In this document: one piece after another, positions 6,143 through 8,466 of the stretch
How positions within the stretch are numbered: position 1 is the stretch's first letter
Layout of the letters: the number at the start of each line of letters is the position of its first letter
DNA from: Steroidobacteraceae bacterium
GTDB lineage: Bacteria > Pseudomonadota > Gammaproteobacteria > Steroidobacterales > Steroidobacteraceae
Assembly (NCBI GenBank): GCA_023253235.1
Contig: JALRHE010000338.1
Coordinates: 1-8,466, forward strand
Length of the DNA: 8,466 nucleotides
Reading direction: 5' to 3'
Notes under the pieces: generated by a model
What the model was told of the DNA's origin: nothing
Database searches by the model: none
What the model saw: the letters and a program-made list of their open reading frames with translations, nothing else
Position numbers and translations under genes: made by a program

Positions 6143-7051
6143 ATGGAAAGAATGCCTCTGCACGAAGCGCTCAGTGAAACTCGCGCTACGCTCGCGGGGT
6201 TCGGCGATGGCGCCGCACGCGAGGCGCAGCAGCTGCTCGCCGCCTGCCTAAATGTGCCGCTCATCTCGCAACACACGGAGCCCGAGCGTCTGATCGACGC
6301 GAAGCAAATCGAAAAACTACGAACTTGGGCGGCTCGTCGCGCCTCGGGTGAACCGCTTGCGTATCTCACTGGGCGACGCGAATTCTGGTCACTCGATTTT
6401 GCCGTCACTCGCGATGTGCTCGTACCGCGCCCAGAGACGGAACTCCTGGTCGAGAGAGTCTTGCATCACGGCGACGAACTCGCGAAGCGGCGCGAAGGTC
6501 GAACGACGACATCCATCCAAGTGGCCGATCTCGGCACAGGCTCGGGGATCATCGCGATCACGGTGGCTCATGAGCGACCCGAGTGGCTGTGCACTGCGGT
6601 CGATGTGTCATCGAAGGCCATCGCCGTCGCCACGGAGAATGCTCGCCAACTGGTAGCGGGTCGGGTGACGTTTCGACAGGGCTCTTGGTTCGAGCCGCTG
6701 TCGGATCAATGCTTCGACATCATCGCCTCGAATCCACCCTATGTGGACTCGGACGACCCGGTATTGAAAGGCGATTCGCTGGCATTCGAACCGCTGCTCG
6801 CTCTGACGGCAGGCCCCGATGCGCTCGCCGCACTCCACCATCTCATCGAGCACGCGCCGCGGCATCTCACCGCCGGTGGCTGGCTCTGTCTCGAGCATGG
6901 AGCCGATCAGGGGATGGCGGTCCGCCAGCGACTTGTGGCGAGGGGCTATGCTCACGTAGTCTCGCATCGCGATTTAGCCGGTCACGAACGCGTGACCGAA
7001 GGACAATGGTTGCCGGATGGCAATCGAACATCAGATCTCACTTCAGGATGA
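6143..7051 (+). CDS. prmC: Release factor glutamine N5-methyltransferase
   Basis: PrmC uses S-adenosylmethionine to methylate the side-chain amide of the GGQ glutamine in RF1 and RF2, raising termination efficiency. The 302-residue product shows the N-terminal helical substrate domain with GEPLAYLTGRREFWSL (69-84) and RPETELLVE (96-104). The SAM-binding motif DLGTGSG is at 129-135, VDVS at 153-156, and the substrate-glutamine motif NPPY at 197-200. The end, HERVTEGQW, matches the E. coli C-terminus and is followed by about 12 extra residues. It is longer than E. coli PrmC (277), partly through an Arg/Lys/Thr-rich stretch near 108-125. ATG at 6143 is chosen; ATG at 6152 (residue 4) is also possible, and neither has a convincing ribosome site. 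It probably heads the prmC-ppiase-mtgA unit; ppi begins 7 bases after its stop. Confidence 0.96.
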   Translation: MERMPLHEALSETRATLAGFGDGAAREAQQLLAACLNVPLISQHTEPERLIDAKQIEKLRTWAARRASGEPLAYLTGRREFWSLDFAVTRDVLVPRPETELLVERVLHHGDELAKRREGRTTTSIQVADLGTGSGIIAITVAHERPEWLCTAVDVSSKAIAVATENARQLVAGRVTFRQGSWFEPLSDQCFDIIASNPPYVDSDDPVLKGDSLAFEPLLALTAGPDALAALHHLIEHAPRHLTAGGWLCLEHGADQGMAVRQRLVARGYAHVVSHRDLAGHERVTEGQWLPDGNRTSDLTSG

Positions 7052-7058
7052 TCTTTCA

Positions 7059-7550
7059 ATGCTGCGTTTCAAAACCACTGCTGGTGAATTCACGGTCGAA
7101 CTGTTCGAGAAAGAGGCACCGATAACCTGTGCCAATTTTCTGCGCTACGTTGACGAGGGCTACTACGATGGCACGTTGTTCCATCGCGTGATCCCGGGTT
7201 TCATGATTCAGGGCGGTGGTTTCGAATCGGGTCTCGAACAAAAGGAAACACACGATCCAATCCGCAACGAAGCGACCAACGGTCTCGAAAACTTGCGCGG
7301 CACTCTCGCCATGGCTCGCACCAATGACATCAACAGCGCCACGGCGCAGTTCTTCGTCAACTTGGTCGACAACGACTTTCTCAACCATAGCCCCGGCAAC
7401 TACGGCTATGCCGTATTCGGTCGCGTGACGAGCGGGATGGAAGTCGTCGATGCTATCGCCGAGGTGCCGACTACGCGCCGACGTGGTCACTCGGACGTAC
7501 CTGCAGATGATGTGGTGATGCTGGCGGTCACCCGCGAGGCAACGGCCTGA
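7059..7550 (+). CDS. ppiB: Cyclophilin-type peptidyl-prolyl cis-trans isomerase
   Basis: The enzyme accelerates cis-trans isomerisation of peptide bonds before proline during protein folding. The 163-residue protein lacks a signal peptide and is therefore cytosolic, like E. coli PpiB (164 residues), with which it is collinear. Motifs are FHRVIPGFMIQGGGFE at 41-56 (catalytic Arg43 and pocket Phe48), RGTLAMART at 80-88, SATAQFF at 93-99 and NYGYAVFG at 114-121. The position equivalent to Trp121 of human cyclophilin A appears to be Phe (DNDFLN, residue 107), as in other bacterial forms with low cyclosporin affinity. The start is placed at ATG 7059 because MLRFKTTAG aligns with the E. coli N-terminus and AGGA lies 10 bases upstream. 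An in-frame ATG at 7017 would add 14 residues inside prmC and is less likely. Confidence 0.95.
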   Translation: MLRFKTTAGEFTVELFEKEAPITCANFLRYVDEGYYDGTLFHRVIPGFMIQGGGFESGLEQKETHDPIRNEATNGLENLRGTLAMARTNDINSATAQFFVNLVDNDFLNHSPGNYGYAVFGRVTSGMEVVDAIAEVPTTRRRGHSDVPADDVVMLAVTREATA

Positions 7551-8263
7551 CACTCGCCGGCATCGCCCGCCGTGTACTGCGGGCTTTGCTGATCACGATC
7601 GGCACCTCGATCGTGGTGGTACTCCTATTGCGCTGGCTGCCGCCACCGACGTCGGCATTCATGTTGACGGCGCGAGTCGCAGCGATGGCGGATGGCGACT
7701 TCCGCTACCGAAACCAGTACGACTGGGTGCCGCTGGAGGAGATCTCACCGCATGCCGCGATGGCCGCGATCGCTGCCGAAGATCAGTTGTTTCCGTTCCA
7801 CACCGGGTTTGACTTCGAATCGATCCGCAAAGCCGTCAAGCACAACGCGAAAGGACGACGCGTGCGCGGCGCGAGCACGATCACTCAGCAGACTGCGAAG
7901 AATCTCTTTTTGTGGTCAGGTCGCAGCTGGATGCGCAAAGGACTCGAGGTGTACTTCACCGTCCTCATCGAGCTGCTGTGGCCGAAAGATCGCATTCTCG
8001 AGGTGTACCTCAACGTAGCGCAGTTCGGTCGAGGCGTTTACGGGGTACAAGCCGCATCGCAAGAATTCTTTGACAAAGACGCCGCGAAGCTGACTCGCCG
8101 TCAATCCGCCCTGCTAGCGGCCGTCCTGCCGAACCCGATCAAACTACGCGCTGCCAAACCCTCGCCCTACGTATTGCGACGCACCGAGCGCATCATGGGC
8201 CAGATGCGTGCGCTCGGTGGTGCTGCCTATCTGCGCCAACTGGACGACGCGGAACCGCGCTGA
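7547..8263 (+). CDS. mtgA: Monofunctional biosynthetic peptidoglycan transglycosylase
   Basis: MtgA polymerises lipid II into glycan strands on the periplasmic face of the inner membrane; it is a GT51 enzyme without a transpeptidase domain. Numbered from the TTG at 7586, motifs are EDQLFPFHTGFD at 65-76 (catalytic Glu65), RGASTITQQTAKNLFL at 94-109, RILEVYLNVAQFGRGVYG at 136-153 and ALLAAVLPNP at 175-184. A single N-terminal membrane anchor precedes the domain. No ATG or GTG is available. TTG 7586 lacks a ribosome site and would cut off the upstream in-frame peptide LAGIARRVLRAL, which resembles the basic cytoplasmic end of E. coli MtgA. CTG at 7547 has GAGG seven bases upstream and overlaps the ppi stop (CTGA). 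It gives 238 residues (E. coli 242), so I favour it. The function is secure; the start is not. Confidence 0.93.
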   Translation: MTLAGIARRVLRALLITIGTSIVVVLLLRWLPPPTSAFMLTARVAAMADGDFRYRNQYDWVPLEEISPHAAMAAIAAEDQLFPFHTGFDFESIRKAVKHNAKGRRVRGASTITQQTAKNLFLWSGRSWMRKGLEVYFTVLIELLWPKDRILEVYLNVAQFGRGVYGVQAASQEFFDKDAAKLTRRQSALLAAVLPNPIKLRAAKPSPYVLRRTERIMGQMRALGGAAYLRQLDDAEPR

Positions 8264-8269
8264 CAATCG

Positions 8270-8466
8270 CTACGGCTCGTAACCGAGATTCGGTGCGAGC
8301 CAACGCTCGGCCTCCTCCACGGAGACGCCCTTGCGGGCAGCGTAGTCGACCACCTGATCGCGATCGATCTTGCCGAGCGCGAAATAGTGCGCATCAGGAT
8401 GTGCGATGTACCAACCACTGACCGCTGCCGTCGGGTACATCGCGTAACTTTCGGTCAACCGAATGC
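8270..8466 (-). CDS. metH: Cobalamin-dependent methionine synthase, C-terminal fragment (continues past the window)
   Basis: MetH moves the methyl group of 5-methyltetrahydrofolate to homocysteine through methylcobalamin. Only the last 65 codons are present. They read RLTESYAMYP, then SGWYIAHPDAHYF, RDQVVDYAARKG and finally ERWLAPNLGYEP. This corresponds closely to the C-terminal end of E. coli MetH, within the activation domain that binds S-adenosylmethionine for reductive reactivation of cob(II)alamin. The reading frame stays open to the window edge, so the fragment is a truncation by the window and not a broken gene. The codon at 8458-8456 is TTG for Leu inside the protein, not a start. 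The stop TAG at 8272-8270 faces the mtgA stop, with six bases between the two convergent genes. Confidence 0.96.
   Translation of the reverse strand, partial: IRLTESYAMYPTAAVSGWYIAHPDAHYFALGKIDRDQVVDYAARKGVSVEEAERWLAPNLGYEP

Noticed and set aside
7017..7058. Earlier ATG start for the cyclophilin gene
   Set aside because: It would add 14 residues with no counterpart in PpiB and overlap prmC by 35 bases; the ATG at 7059 aligns with the family start.
8270..8458. Independent 62-residue small protein
   Set aside because: The apparent start is an internal TTG leucine codon; the sequence is the end of MetH and the frame continues to the window edge.

Overview
The window is a gene-dense, high-G+C (about 60% by eye) chromosomal housekeeping segment. 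It most likely comes from a gammaproteobacterium. The run TPR protein - lolB - ispE - tRNA-Gln - prs, divergent from prfA, is the conserved arrangement around hemA/prfA in Pseudomonas-like and Xanthomonas-like bacteria, and LolB itself points to a Gram-negative with the Lol lipoprotein pathway. I cannot place it at genus level.

Layout. Positions 1-4184 on the minus strand form one tightly packed unit, read right to left. It holds a secreted TPR-repeat protein, lolB (outer-membrane lipoprotein receptor), ispE (isoprenoid precursor kinase), a tRNA-Gln(UUG) and prs (PRPP synthase). Gaps are 0 to a few bases, so co-transcription from a promoter just upstream of the TPR gene is likely, with the tRNA cut out of the message. 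The short stretch 4185-4300 is a divergent control region containing a 15-bp tandem repeat. prfA (release factor 1) then runs on the plus strand, followed by a convergent, uncharacterised integral membrane protein on the minus strand (5350-6066). A second plus-strand unit, 6143-8263, encodes prmC (the methyltransferase that modifies release factors), a cyclophilin-type peptidyl-prolyl isomerase and mtgA (monofunctional peptidoglycan glycosyltransferase). The last bases (8270-8466, minus) are the C-terminal end of metH, cobalamin-dependent methionine synthase, which continues beyond the window.

How they work together. prfA and prmC form one functional pair (RF1 and the enzyme that methylates its GGQ glutamine). 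lolB and mtgA serve envelope construction, ispE supplies isoprenoids (including the undecaprenyl carrier), prs supplies PRPP for nucleotides, and metH makes methionine.

The main departures from the usual layout are these. hemA is missing from its customary place immediately upstream of prfA. prfA and prmC, normally adjacent, are split by an opposite-strand membrane gene. Several genes lack ATG starts (prs TTG, lolB GTG, membrane protein GTG, mtgA probably CTG). The TPR and lolB genes abut in the same frame with only a stop codon between them. I found no CRISPR array, insertion sequence, phage gene or novel multi-gene system.
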